Source: Bdellovibrio sp. CG22_combo_CG10-13_8_21_14_all_39_27 (GTDB taxonomy: Bacteria; Bdellovibrionota; Bacteriovoracia; Bacteriovoracales; Bacteriovoracaceae). Taken from it: a DNA stretch of 64,000 nucleotides. Position numbers and translations under genes: made by a program. The notes under the pieces were generated by a model, which was given only the letters and a program-made list of their open reading frames with translations, searched no databases and was not told where the DNA came from. This document shows positions 45,230 to 54,238 of the stretch, in pieces; the stretch's first letter is position 1; the number at the start of each line of letters is the position of its first letter. Location: assembly GCA_002786715.1 (NCBI GenBank), contig PCTW01000016.1, positions 58,936-122,935 of the forward strand, given 5' to 3'.

Positions 45230-45422
45230 GAGGGATTCCTTCGATTCAAATAGTTGACATCATTATGCCACAACATCGTCCAGATACGTATTTACAACCA
45301 CTTAAGCTCTACAGTTGTCTATTCATTCGTTCCTTTTCTGACTTATCGGTTGGGCAGCCCTCGGGGTTGAGGTTTTCAGAAAATATTGGCCAGAATTTCA
45401 TGATCCGCTTAAGCTTCGGTCT

Positions 45423-45941
45423 ATGATGAAATTCACAACTCTTTTTATATGGCACTTACTTGCTCTCACTCATGCCGAAACTAAGCCTTTGTGGGGCGAT
45501 ACCATCGAATTTGTCGTTAAAAGGCCAATGACCATTTTCTACAATCAGGTCAAAAAGCAAGAGGGAATGAGGTCACTCTATTTTCAAAATGGTGACACGC
45601 ACACTGCTGATATGCCCTTGAAATGGAAACTCGCTTGGTGTGGTCTTCAGGTAGGGTTGAAAATGGACGAAAATATCGACCTTGCCGTTGGAACCATTTT
45701 TACTCCTGGCTCTTATCAAGTTGATTCCAATCAAAAAGATATCCAAGTTCATACCTGGAGTTTTGTCGCAACAAGACCAGGATTCAAGGAGAGGCATTAT
45801 CCAAAGTTTTCGCCATTTGTTTTTCAATGCTCCCTACAAAATGGTCTTCCTATGAATCAAGCAGTGCTTGAAACGATCGTAGGAAAATTTCTTTCTACTC
45901 AAAGTCTGCCTCAACCTGAACTCGTGGCACCCAAAAAATGA
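45423..45941 (+). CDS. Exported small protein of unknown function
   Basis: 172 residues with a signal peptide (about 1-18, ending LTHA). The mature sequence has mixed strands (TIEFVVKRPMTIFYNQVKK, GTIFTPGSYQVDSNQKD) and two Cys (AWCGLQ and FQCSLQ) that could form a disulfide. No family recognised. No strong Shine-Dalgarno. The stop overlaps the start of the DTW gene by 4 bases, so the two are coupled although their predicted sites differ. Confidence 0.62.
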   Translation: MMKFTTLFIWHLLALTHAETKPLWGDTIEFVVKRPMTIFYNQVKKQEGMRSLYFQNGDTHTADMPLKWKLAWCGLQVGLKMDENIDLAVGTIFTPGSYQVDSNQKDIQVHTWSFVATRPGFKERHYPKFSPFVFQCSLQNGLPMNQAVLETIVGKFLSTQSLPQPELVAPKK

Positions 45942-46570
45942 GTGTTCGGCGAATAGAAGAAAGTGAACGATGTCCTCGCTGTTATATCAAAAAGATGTGG
46001 TGTTACTGTGATCAATTAGAACTTCTTGATTCAAACCATTCAGTCACCATTGTCATGCATAAACGCGAATATTTTTTAACAAGCAATACCGCTCATATTA
46101 TTCCTCTTGTTTTGCATAAAGGTAAAACCGTTTTGAAAGAGCGCGAGTCCGGGATCTTGAATGAAGACGATTTGTTTCTTCCTGATCGCGAAATTTACAT
46201 GCTCTATCCGGACGAAAAGGCAGTTCCCATTGAAGAGCTCAATCCCAAGTCTCCGATTCAATTAATAGTTCCAGATGGAACGTGGGTACAAGCGAGAAAG
46301 ATGGGAAGAAGAGAACCTCTGCTTAAAAATCTTCGAACTGTTTCCATTGCTCCTACAGAAAAAAGTCGCTATTTTTTGCGAAAGCAGGGACGCGAACATG
46401 GAGTTTGCACATATGAGGCCATTGCCTATGCGATGAAGCATCTTGAGGGCGAAGAGTTGTATCAAAAAATGATGAATCAATTTGAAAAAGTTTTAAAGCG
46501 CTTGCATGAGTCTCGTCAAGGCGTTACCAAACGTGATGAAGCTTGGAAGCCAAAAGATAATTTAGAATAA
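45938..46570 (+). CDS. DTW-domain tRNA-uridine aminocarboxypropyltransferase
   Basis: 210 residues. N-terminal cysteines CPRC and CYC give a zinc-like site; the DTW motif appears as DGTW in LIVPDGTWVQARKM, followed by PTEKSRYFLRKQGREHGVCT, typical of the TapT/Tuw family that makes acp3U in tRNA from SAM. E. coli TapT is about 230 residues. It lies 53 bases before a tRNA gene, an appealing but perhaps chance link. Family is confident; the modified position is not determined. Confidence 0.86.
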   Translation: MSVRRIEESERCPRCYIKKMWCYCDQLELLDSNHSVTIVMHKREYFLTSNTAHIIPLVLHKGKTVLKERESGILNEDDLFLPDREIYMLYPDEKAVPIEELNPKSPIQLIVPDGTWVQARKMGRREPLLKNLRTVSIAPTEKSRYFLRKQGREHGVCTYEAIAYAMKHLEGEELYQKMMNQFEKVLKRLHESRQGVTKRDEAWKPKDNLE

Positions 46571-46609
46571 ATTGTTGCAGTGGACCTTATAGTGCCACGA
46601 CCGTCTTCG

Positions 46610-46615
46610 TATAAT
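46610..46615 (+). promoter_or_regulatory. -10 box of tRNA-Arg
   Basis: TATAAT at 46610-46615, 8 bases before the mature tRNA 5' end. A clear -35 at 17 bases is not seen. Confidence 0.45.
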
Positions 46616-46623
46616 ACGGATTC

Positions 46624-46699
46624 CGCCTCATAGTTAAGTTGGATATAACGGGGCTTTCCTAAAGCTCTGTCACAGGTTCGATTCCTGTTGAGGCGGCCA
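46624..46699 (+). tRNA. tRNA-Arg (anticodon CCT)
   Basis: 76 bases that fold as a tRNA: acceptor CGCCTCA/TGAGGCG with all seven pairs, D stem GTTA/TAAC, anticodon stem GGGCT/AGCTC with one G-T pair, 7-base loop TTCCTAA giving anticodon CCT (codon AGG), T stem ACAGG/CCTGT with loop TTCGATT, discriminator G and encoded CCA (46697-46699). The variable loop is a short TGTC. It reads one Arg codon. Confidence 0.92.
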
Positions 46700-46702
46700 C
46701 TT

Positions 46703-47326
46703 TTATTTCTTAGAAGCGGCTTTCTTTTTAGCAGCAACTTTTTTCTTTGCGGGTGCTTTTTTAGCGGCCGTTGCTTTCTTTGCGACTACTTTTTTTGCAG
46801 TCTTCTTAGCAGCAGGTGCTTTCTTGGCAGGAGCTTTTTTAGCTGCAGCTTTCTTTTTAGTTGTTGCAGTAGCAGTCGTTACTTTTTTAGCAACTTTATT
46901 CACTTCTTTTTTGATGTCGGTGGCCACTTTATTGGCCTCTTTCTGAACTTCTTTTACCGTCTTTTTGATATCTTTTTCAGCTTGTTTCACGGCTTTTTCA
47001 ACTTTGTGAATGGCCTTAACCGCTTCTTTTACTGGTGAACGATTAACGACTTTCTTAGTGGTTTTTTGAACTTGAATACCAGCATTGTCACGAAGTCGCT
47101 TAAGCTCTTCGACGAGGTGACCGTAGAAGCCAATTATTTTTTTCTTTTGAATGTTTACTTTGTCATATTGAGAGTGAAAAACCTTATTAAGCTCATTAAA
47201 CTTGTCTTCGTTAAGCGCCTTGATTTCTTCAAGAATTTCTAGAATTTTGGCCCTGAAATCATTCTTTACGTTACCGCCTTCTGAGTTTTTGTCTTCTTTC
47301 TTTTTGAGAAAATCTTGTAAGCCCAT
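46703..47326 (-). CDS. Histone H1-like Lys/Ala-rich protein
   Basis: 207 residues from ATG 47326, with GGGAG 7 bases upstream (the longer frame from 47362 is less likely). The N-terminal half is charged and helical, with ILEEIKALNEDKFNELNKVF; the rest is a Lys/Ala/Pro/Thr low-complexity tail with repeated AAKK/APAKK units, as in bacterial H1-like proteins (HctB-type, Bordetella BpH1). Such proteins compact DNA; the N-terminal region may be a structured association domain. The stop is 3 bases from the tRNA 3' end (convergent). Confidence 0.78.
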   Translation of the reverse strand: MGLQDFLKKKEDKNSEGGNVKNDFRAKILEILEEIKALNEDKFNELNKVFHSQYDKVNIQKKKIIGFYGHLVEELKRLRDNAGIQVQKTTKKVVNRSPVKEAVKAIHKVEKAVKQAEKDIKKTVKEVQKEANKVATDIKKEVNKVAKKVTTATATTKKKAAAKKAPAKKAPAAKKTAKKVVAKKATAAKKAPAKKKVAAKKKAASKK

Positions 47327-47517
47327 TTCAGTACTCCCTAAAAATTGATTAATCAGTCTCATTCATTATAAGTGAATAAATACTTTTGAAAAGAAGGAAA
47401 CATGGACAATCATAAAATATTTCTTTGCGTCAAAAATGATAATTTCAAGCTTCTCCATATGACATAAAGTAAGCTTTCAACTACAATGCTGACTCATAAT
47501 AAGGAAAGGATGATTCA

Positions 47518-48507
47518 ATGAAAAAATATGATGTCTATGGGATTGGAAATGCTCTCGTTGATATGGAGATTGAGGTTCACCCAGATTACTTGAGTAAAAT
47601 GGATGTTCAAAAAGGACTAATGACCTTGGTCGATCAAGATCGCCAAAACTTACTTCTTTCAAAATTAGATAATCATCAGCATCGTCGAACTTGTGGCGGT
47701 TCGGCTGCCAATACCATCATTGCTGTCGCCCAACTTGGTGGTAAGTCGTTTTATTCTTGTAAAGTGGCCAATGACGAGGCCGGCGATTTTTACGCAAAGG
47801 ATTTAAAAAGCAATGGTGTTCATACCAATTTAGGCGAAGTAAGGCCGGATGGAGTTACAGGTAAATGTATGGTCTTTGTTACTCCAGATGCCGATAGAAC
47901 GATGAATTCCTATCTTGGAATAACTGAAACTTTTAGTGTTGCTGAGCTTCGCAAAGAAGAGATTGAACAATCGGATTATCTCTATATGGAAGGTTATTTA
48001 GTAACTTCCGAAACAGGAAAGGCCGCTGCTATTTCAGCGCGTGAAATGGCCAAGTCTGCAGGAGTAAAAGTCGCTCTCACTTTCTCTGATCCTGGAGTCG
48101 TGACATATTTCCGTGCCGGATTCCACGAAATGCTTGGCGCTGGCGTCGATCTGCTTTTTTGCAATGAAGCTGAAGCTAAAAGTTTTGCTGAAACGGAAAG
48201 TTTTGACCAAGCTGTCGACGTTTTAAAAAAGCATGCGAAAGCTTTTGCCATTACTCGTGGACCACGTGGAGCTTACTTATTTGATGGAGAAAGAGAAATC
48301 GTCATTATTACTCGCAAGGTTGATGCTATAGATACCAACGGTGCCGGCGATCTCTTCGCGGGAGCTTTTCTTTATGCCCTTACTCAGAATAAAACATTTG
48401 CTGAAGCTGGTGAACTTGCCTGTCGAGCTTCTTCGGAATTAGTCACTCGATTCGGGGCGCGTTTAGACAAAGAAACATTAGTTAAAATTAAACAAGAGCT
48501 TTTTTAA
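47518..48507 (+). CDS. PfkB-family sugar/nucleoside kinase (adenosine-kinase-like)
   Basis: 329 residues with AGGAAAGGA upstream. Ribokinase fold: N-terminal GIGNALVDMEIEVHPDYLS, substrate loop CGGSAANTIIAVAQLGGKS, and the ATP/anion motif DTNGAGDLFAGAFLYALTQ with the catalytic Asp. Length and the LVDMEI start fit the bacterial adenosine-kinase subgroup, but other nucleoside or sugar substrates are possible. It is 13 bases before asnS and may be co-transcribed. Confidence 0.87.
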   Translation: MKKYDVYGIGNALVDMEIEVHPDYLSKMDVQKGLMTLVDQDRQNLLLSKLDNHQHRRTCGGSAANTIIAVAQLGGKSFYSCKVANDEAGDFYAKDLKSNGVHTNLGEVRPDGVTGKCMVFVTPDADRTMNSYLGITETFSVAELRKEEIEQSDYLYMEGYLVTSETGKAAAISAREMAKSAGVKVALTFSDPGVVTYFRAGFHEMLGAGVDLLFCNEAEAKSFAETESFDQAVDVLKKHAKAFAITRGPRGAYLFDGEREIVIITRKVDAIDTNGAGDLFAGAFLYALTQNKTFAEAGELACRASSELVTRFGARLDKETLVKIKQELF

Positions 48508-48520
48508 TATTGAGGAATAT

Positions 48521-49927
48521 ATGCAATCTCGAAAGTTAATCGTTGATGTCCTTGCCCAAAAAGAAATTGGTTCAACTGTAGAAGTTAAGGGTTGGATTAG
48601 AAGTGTTCGTAACTCTAAGGCCTTTGCTTTTTTCGTTTTAAATGATGGCTCTTGTCAAAAAACTCTTCAGATCGTCATCGATGCGGACCTTCCTAATTTT
48701 ACTGAAGTGACCAAGCTTTTAATTGGCTCAGCGGTCAGAGTTATTGGAAAGATCGTTGAGAGTCAGGGCAAAGGACAAGATGTTGAAATGCAAGCTTCAA
48801 CGATTGAGATTGTTTCTGCTACTCCAGAGGACTATCCACTTCAAAAGAAGGCCACAAGTCTTGAGTTTTTGAGAGAACAGTCACACTTAAGAGTAAGGAC
48901 AAACCTTTTTGGTGCCATATTTAGAGTTCGTCACCAATTAGCAATGGCCACACATGAATTTTTCTCTTCTAAGAAATTTTTCTATCTCAATTCTCCCATT
49001 TTGACGACGGTTGATGCTGAAGGAGCTGGGGAGATGTTCACTGTAACTTCATTGAAGCCACACGAGTTAAAAGCAGGTCCAGATTTTACAAAAGATTATT
49101 TTGGTAAGCAAACACATCTAACAGTTACAGGTCAATTGGCGGGGGAGTGTTTTGCTCATGGACTTGGTGCCGTTTATACTTTTGGCCCAACTTTTCGTGC
49201 TGAAAATTCAAATACCGCGAGACATTTGTCTGAATTTTGGATGATAGAGCCAGAGAAGGCTTTTATGGATCTTGAAGAGGACGCTATTCTTGCTTCGGAT
49301 TATGTAAAATATCTTATCAATTCAGCTTTTAAGCACTGTTCTGATGAGCTTGAGGCACTTCGTGGCTATCATGAATTTCAGGCCAAACAGGAAAAACAAC
49401 CTTTTACAAATCATTTGGAAGTATTAGATGCTGTTCGCAACTCTGAATTTCTCCAAGTCAGTTATACAGAGGCCATGCAGATATTATCTAAAAGTGGTCA
49501 TAAATTCGAGTTCCCAACAAATTGGGGAGATGAAATGCAAACCGAACATGAACGCTATTTGACTGAAGTTCATTTCAAACAACCCGTGATAGTTAAAGAT
49601 TATCCAAAGCACTGCAAAGCCTTCTATATGAAGCAAAACGAAGATGGTAAGTCTGTTCGCGCTATGGATGTTTTAGTTCCAGGAGTTGGTGAAATCATCG
49701 GTGGTTCTCAAAGAGAGGATGATCTTGATCGTCTTATCCAAAGAACCCGAGAGCTTCAGATGAATGAAACTCACCTGCAGTGGTATTTTGATTTAAGACG
49801 ATTTGGTGGAACACCCCATGCAGGATTTGGTTTAGGCTTTGAACGGGCCATTATGTATATTACAGGAATGAAAAATATTCGAGATGTTATACCCTTTCCT
49901 AGAACGCCTAATTCTTGTGAATTCTAA
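48521..49927 (+). CDS. asnS: Asparaginyl-tRNA synthetase
   Basis: 468 residues, standard length. Class IIb synthetase. N-terminal OB-fold: VEVKGWIRSVRNSKAFAFFV. Core: LREQSHLRVRTNLFGAIFRV (motif 1 area), FTVTSLKPHELKAGPDFT, TFGPTFRAENSNTARHLSEF (motif 2) and GFGLGFERAIMYITG (motif 3). Asn rather than Asp is indicated by the RTNLF and FWMIEPE arrangement and by length near 466. Its last 20 bases overlap the convergent sbcC gene. Confidence 0.95.
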   Translation: MQSRKLIVDVLAQKEIGSTVEVKGWIRSVRNSKAFAFFVLNDGSCQKTLQIVIDADLPNFTEVTKLLIGSAVRVIGKIVESQGKGQDVEMQASTIEIVSATPEDYPLQKKATSLEFLREQSHLRVRTNLFGAIFRVRHQLAMATHEFFSSKKFFYLNSPILTTVDAEGAGEMFTVTSLKPHELKAGPDFTKDYFGKQTHLTVTGQLAGECFAHGLGAVYTFGPTFRAENSNTARHLSEFWMIEPEKAFMDLEEDAILASDYVKYLINSAFKHCSDELEALRGYHEFQAKQEKQPFTNHLEVLDAVRNSEFLQVSYTEAMQILSKSGHKFEFPTNWGDEMQTEHERYLTEVHFKQPVIVKDYPKHCKAFYMKQNEDGKSVRAMDVLVPGVGEIIGGSQREDDLDRLIQRTRELQMNETHLQWYFDLRRFGGTPHAGFGLGFERAIMYITGMKNIRDVIPFPRTPNSCEF

Positions 49928-52900
49928 ACTCGGAATGACCCAATTGATTTTTAGATAATTCAATATTGATTGGTATTCTTGAAGTTAAGGATTTGACGTG
50001 GCTAATAAGTCCAATGGTTTTGCCCCGCATTTGTACATTGAATAAAATCTCGAGTACTTCTTCGATACTGTCGGGGTCTAGGGCCCCAAAACCTTCATCT
50101 ATAAAGAAGGAATCAATTTCAGTTTTTCCTCTCATCATTTCTGAAAGAGCAAGCGCAAGACCAAGAGAAACCATAAAGGTTTCACCCCCAGAGAGAGTTG
50201 AGATCTTTCGTGCTTCTCCGCCGTGTAGAGAGTCAAGAATCATAAAATCGACTTGTGATTTACTACTATCTTTTTGTTGAATGAGACGATATCTCCCCCC
50301 ACATAAAAGATCGAGCTCATGATTGGCCAGTGTAACAAGGGACTCTTCTATAAAACTTAAAGCAAAACCACGGAAGTCGCCTTTTACCATGAGAGAATAG
50401 AGTTCTTCGAAAATGTCCTTTTGAGAATTTATCTTTGCAAATTTTTCATTAAGCTCTCGATGGTATTTCTCGAATTTCTGAAATTCCTCTATTTTAGATT
50501 TCAGCATTCCTCTTTTCTCGGCCAATTGCTCATACTCACGACGAAGTTGCTCCATGAAGGGAATCAGTTTTAGTTGATAGATTTCTTGAATAATTGAAGC
50601 ATTCCAGTCGGATTCTGGAGATAACAATTTTACAAGATCAATTGTTTCATTGTTGATTGTTAAGAGGGGAGAAACCTCTTTTAGAATTTTTGAAATTTTT
50701 GTTTTACTATTGATGACATCTATTTGGCAGGTCTTTAGGTCGTTACCTAAAATTGATAGAGTATTGGCCTCCATGTCCCTTTTTTGGGTGAGCTCCCTCC
50801 AGATTTTTTCTTTTGCAGTATTTTCCTGGAGTGACTTTGCGAGAGAGGTCTCAAGATCGTTTTGGCAATCTCTTATTGGCCTTCCCTTAGATATTGCATA
50901 CAACTCTTGGGTTAAACTATCAATTTGATTCTTTAAGTCTGAAATTTCTACTTCAAAGACTTTGAGCTGTTCATTAGATGAATCTTGTTGCAGTTTAATT
51001 TGTTCGACATTGTTTTCGACTTGCAACAGTTCAATTTTTAGAGATTGTCTTTTTTGTTCAATACTTTGCCAGTCTTCCCATTGATTGAACAATATTTCAG
51101 TATTCTCAATGCTGATTACATTCTGTAAATCCTTAAAGAGAGTAATTATCTTTTCATTTGTTTGTGCCTGTTTATTTTTATTCTCTTTACTGTCATTGAT
51201 TGCTTTTTCAATCTGTTCCTTTTGAAGGGGAATCAACGACTGGAGTGGGATAATTGTTCGATCTATTTCCTCGATTTGACTTATTTGCTGTTTAAGTTTT
51301 AAAAGGGAAGCATCATCACTAATGTCCAGAGAGTGAAGTCGAATTTCTAATGTATTCAATTCGTTTTGAAGATGGGAGATCTTTTCTTTCTTAGTTAAAA
51401 CTTGAACTTCACAATTGCGTAATACTTGCTCATTAAATACTTCAGCTTCGCTCTCAACCCAATTTTCAATTGATTGATGAGAGTGGGGAAGTTTGTCATG
51501 ACCGCAGAGTAAGCAATGGCCAGCTTCAACTGATGCTTCAAAGCAAATTTTTAGTGCATGCTCTAGTTGCGATTTTTTGCTCTGGGTATTAAATTGTTCG
51601 AATTCATGAGTAAGCTTTTCGAATTCATTTAATAACTTTTGTTGTAGCCTTTTTTCATTAGTGAGTTTCTCTCTCTTTTCTTTGATAAGCAAGGAGACTT
51701 GCTTGGACTCAACTGTTGCTGAGTTTTTATGGTGTAAAAGATCTCTTAATGAATTCAATGATTGCCCGTTCGGATTTATTTCAACAATGACTTTTGAAAG
51801 TTCTTGTAATTTGTTTTGTGAAAACTTAAGCGTTTCCTCTGATTTTCTTTTTTGCTCATTTATTTTTTTAGATAGTTCGTCTAAATATAATAGTTCTTGT
51901 TTGTTTTCTTTCATCTGATTAAACAAAAGTGATGCTTTTGTTTTGTCGTGATCAGAGAGAGTTGAAAGTGGTGAACTTAAAATTTCTAAATTTTGTTTAA
52001 TGCTTATGAGTTGTTCATTCTTTTTTGAAAGATTTTCAATTAAATGTTTTAAGTTTAGCTGTAATTTTTTTGTCTTATCTTGTGCAATAGAAAGATTCTG
52101 ATTTTTTATATTAAGATTATTCTCAATGATTAACCCTCTCTCGAATAATGGTCGCAGTTGATTTGCTTTATCTACTAAAAGAGAGTGATCAATTTGCGAT
52201 TGGTCATAGTTTTTACGACTTTCTGTGATCTGAGGATGTATCGCTTTGAGTATTTCTTCTTGCTTACATATTTTTTGAGAGATCTTTTCACTCGCAATTG
52301 AAAATTCATTATAACTTTTTATTGCGTTATTGAGTTTTTCATTTTCAGATTGTTGTTTTTCATTTAGCTGAATAAGATTTTCATTTTCAACCTGGGCCTT
52401 AATTAGTTCTTCATTATTGGTAAATTGATTTTTGGGGAGCGATTCTATCTGATTATAAATCAATTCCCATTCTTGATTGACTATTTGACGTTTTTTCTTT
52501 AATTCATCAATGAGCGAAGATAGCTCGTGGATTCCTGATAGATGCTCAAGTATTTCCTTTCTCTCCGTAAAACTGCTTGTTAAAAAACGCGAGAATTCTC
52601 CTTGGTTCAAAATAATTGTTTTTGAAAATTGATCAAAGTTAAGTCCAATAAGTTCTTCAATCGCAGTTTTGGGACGTGAGACCGCTTTATCATCTATCCA
52701 AACGCTCCTTTTTGGCGTTTTACCTTTTTGGATTGTCCACTGGGCGCGAATGCACTTGCCTCGAATCGTTGAAATAAGTTCGACGCTGGCCTCTTCTTGC
52801 CCCATCGATATGTAATCTTGAGCGTCAAGTCCTTTTGGCCCTCGGCCATAGAGAGCGAGAGACAAACTGAGGAGAATTGTGGATTTTCCAGAACCGGTCG

Positions 52901-53009
52901 GGCCTGTGATAGCAAACAGATCTTCACCTTTTAAAATTTCTTGAAAGTCGAAAAAATGCTTACCATTCCAAGAATTGATGTTTTGAATGGTTAGTTTTTC
53001 AAATCTCAT
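49908..53009 (-). CDS. sbcC: SbcC exonuclease subunit (SMC-like ATPase)
   Basis: 1033 residues. Walker A TGPTGSGKST (35-44) in the N-terminal head, two long coiled-coil arms (about 160-480 and 520-830), the zinc hook CLLC (C499/C502) at the exact centre, signature LSGGE (about 940), and Walker B region IDSFFIDEGFGALD near the end. With SbcD it forms the Mre11/Rad50-like nuclease that cleaves hairpins and processes breaks. It overlaps the end of sbcD by 4 bases; last gene of a six-gene leftward operon. Confidence 0.96.
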   Translation of the reverse strand: MRFEKLTIQNINSWNGKHFFDFQEILKGEDLFAITGPTGSGKSTILLSLSLALYGRGPKGLDAQDYISMGQEEASVELISTIRGKCIRAQWTIQKGKTPKRSVWIDDKAVSRPKTAIEELIGLNFDQFSKTIILNQGEFSRFLTSSFTERKEILEHLSGIHELSSLIDELKKKRQIVNQEWELIYNQIESLPKNQFTNNEELIKAQVENENLIQLNEKQQSENEKLNNAIKSYNEFSIASEKISQKICKQEEILKAIHPQITESRKNYDQSQIDHSLLVDKANQLRPLFERGLIIENNLNIKNQNLSIAQDKTKKLQLNLKHLIENLSKKNEQLISIKQNLEILSSPLSTLSDHDKTKASLLFNQMKENKQELLYLDELSKKINEQKRKSEETLKFSQNKLQELSKVIVEINPNGQSLNSLRDLLHHKNSATVESKQVSLLIKEKREKLTNEKRLQQKLLNEFEKLTHEFEQFNTQSKKSQLEHALKICFEASVEAGHCLLCGHDKLPHSHQSIENWVESEAEVFNEQVLRNCEVQVLTKKEKISHLQNELNTLEIRLHSLDISDDASLLKLKQQISQIEEIDRTIIPLQSLIPLQKEQIEKAINDSKENKNKQAQTNEKIITLFKDLQNVISIENTEILFNQWEDWQSIEQKRQSLKIELLQVENNVEQIKLQQDSSNEQLKVFEVEISDLKNQIDSLTQELYAISKGRPIRDCQNDLETSLAKSLQENTAKEKIWRELTQKRDMEANTLSILGNDLKTCQIDVINSKTKISKILKEVSPLLTINNETIDLVKLLSPESDWNASIIQEIYQLKLIPFMEQLRREYEQLAEKRGMLKSKIEEFQKFEKYHRELNEKFAKINSQKDIFEELYSLMVKGDFRGFALSFIEESLVTLANHELDLLCGGRYRLIQQKDSSKSQVDFMILDSLHGGEARKISTLSGGETFMVSLGLALALSEMMRGKTEIDSFFIDEGFGALDPDSIEEVLEILFNVQMRGKTIGLISHVKSLTSRIPINIELSKNQLGHSEFRIHKN

Positions 53010-54235
53010 AAATCTTGAATCTCATTTTTTCGAACTTCGTCTAACAAGAGATGAAGTTCAGATTTAAGATCGAGTGGAAGTTCAGTTCCTGGATATTTGT
53101 TTTGATAAAAGGTTTCAAATAGTTTTTCTGTGTTTTGCAATTGATTAATGACTTGTAGATGATCGATACTTCCATTTTCTGTTTCGGGTAATAAAGTGAA
53201 AAAAGATAAAACCTCAGCGCCTGAATCATGAATTGCTTGTCTTATGATGTCGTGCAGGCCTGCCTCTGGTTTTACGAGGTGCAAATGGACTTCATAATAA
53301 GGATTTAATTGACATGCATTTTCAAAATTTTCTAAATGACTCAACCACTGCTTGTTCCATTTATCTGATTGGAGTTCAAGTTTAACTAATTTTCTAATCA
53401 TGGGAAGAGCGTGCTTTTCATGTCGAACGCCCTCTTTATCAATCGTTATCAATTCCATCGATTTTTCGTTTGATTCGGAAAATCTAAAAGGAAGAGGAGA
53501 CCCGCAGTAAACGATTGAACTTTTCTCTACTTCAAATGATTGTCTTTTGTGGATATGCCCTAGGGCCGCGTAATTAAAATATTGGGAAGTCATTTTAAGT
53601 GGAATACTGGCCAAGGTCCCAAGGCTTATTCCTTGCTCTGAACCTGAAATTTGAAAAGGGCCAAAAAGATGATGGGCGACAAGTATATTGGTATCTGCTT
53701 CACTTGAGGTTAATTTTTTAAAAAGGAGTTCTATCAATTTTAGGTAATCTTCCTCATTTTCAAGTTGTAGCTGTTCTTGTTGGGCCAAAACTTCCATTTC
53801 CCAGTTTCTAAAATAAGGAAGAAGCGAAAGATGAATTTTGCTTTGATGAATTTCTAAATCTAATGTTAATTTTCCTAGATCGAGTTGATGTTCTGAGTTG
53901 ATTAGTTGTCCGCATACGTGAACATTAAGCTCTTTTAATAATGGAGAGGGCGAGTCAATGAAGACTGCAGAGTCGTGATTACCTGCGATGATAACTGTCG
54001 TTACTCCCAAATCGCTCAATCTTTTTAATGTCGAAAAAAATAGGGAAATTGCTTCGTGAGGTGGCTGGGGAGTATCGAAGATATCTCCAGCAATAATCAC
54101 CAAATTAATATCTTCCGATTGAATTGTTTTTAAAAAATATTCGATGAAAATTTTTTGTTCAGGCAGACGACTAAGCTTAAAAAGCTTCTTTCCTAGATGC
54201 CAGTCACTTGTATGGAGAATTTTAACAGACTTCAT
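53006..54235 (-). CDS. sbcD: SbcD nuclease subunit (Mre11-like)
   Basis: 409 residues. Calcineurin-like phosphoesterase motifs: HTSDWHLGKKLF, IAGDIFDTPQPP, IAGNHDS, ILVAHHLFGPF and ALGHIHKRQ, which bind two Mn2+ ions. It is the nuclease part of SbcCD. Start is 3 bases after the ricT-like stop; end overlaps sbcC by ATGA. Confidence 0.95.
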   Translation of the reverse strand: MKSVKILHTSDWHLGKKLFKLSRLPEQKIFIEYFLKTIQSEDINLVIIAGDIFDTPQPPHEAISLFFSTLKRLSDLGVTTVIIAGNHDSAVFIDSPSPLLKELNVHVCGQLINSEHQLDLGKLTLDLEIHQSKIHLSLLPYFRNWEMEVLAQQEQLQLENEEDYLKLIELLFKKLTSSEADTNILVAHHLFGPFQISGSEQGISLGTLASIPLKMTSQYFNYAALGHIHKRQSFEVEKSSIVYCGSPLPFRFSESNEKSMELITIDKEGVRHEKHALPMIRKLVKLELQSDKWNKQWLSHLENFENACQLNPYYEVHLHLVKPEAGLHDIIRQAIHDSGAEVLSFFTLLPETENGSIDHLQVINQLQNTEKLFETFYQNKYPGTELPLDLKSELHLLLDEVRKNEIQDL

Positions 54236-54238
54236 CTT

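Noticed and set aside
46516..46737. Minus-strand open frame of 73 codons across the tRNA
   Set aside because: It is antisense to the tRNA-Arg gene; sequences such as NRNRTCD are a known artefact of reading tRNA genes as protein.
49908..54235. SbcCD as part of a defence island
   Set aside because: The genes sit in a housekeeping tmk-holB-ricT operon and no restriction, toxin or other defence gene adjoins.
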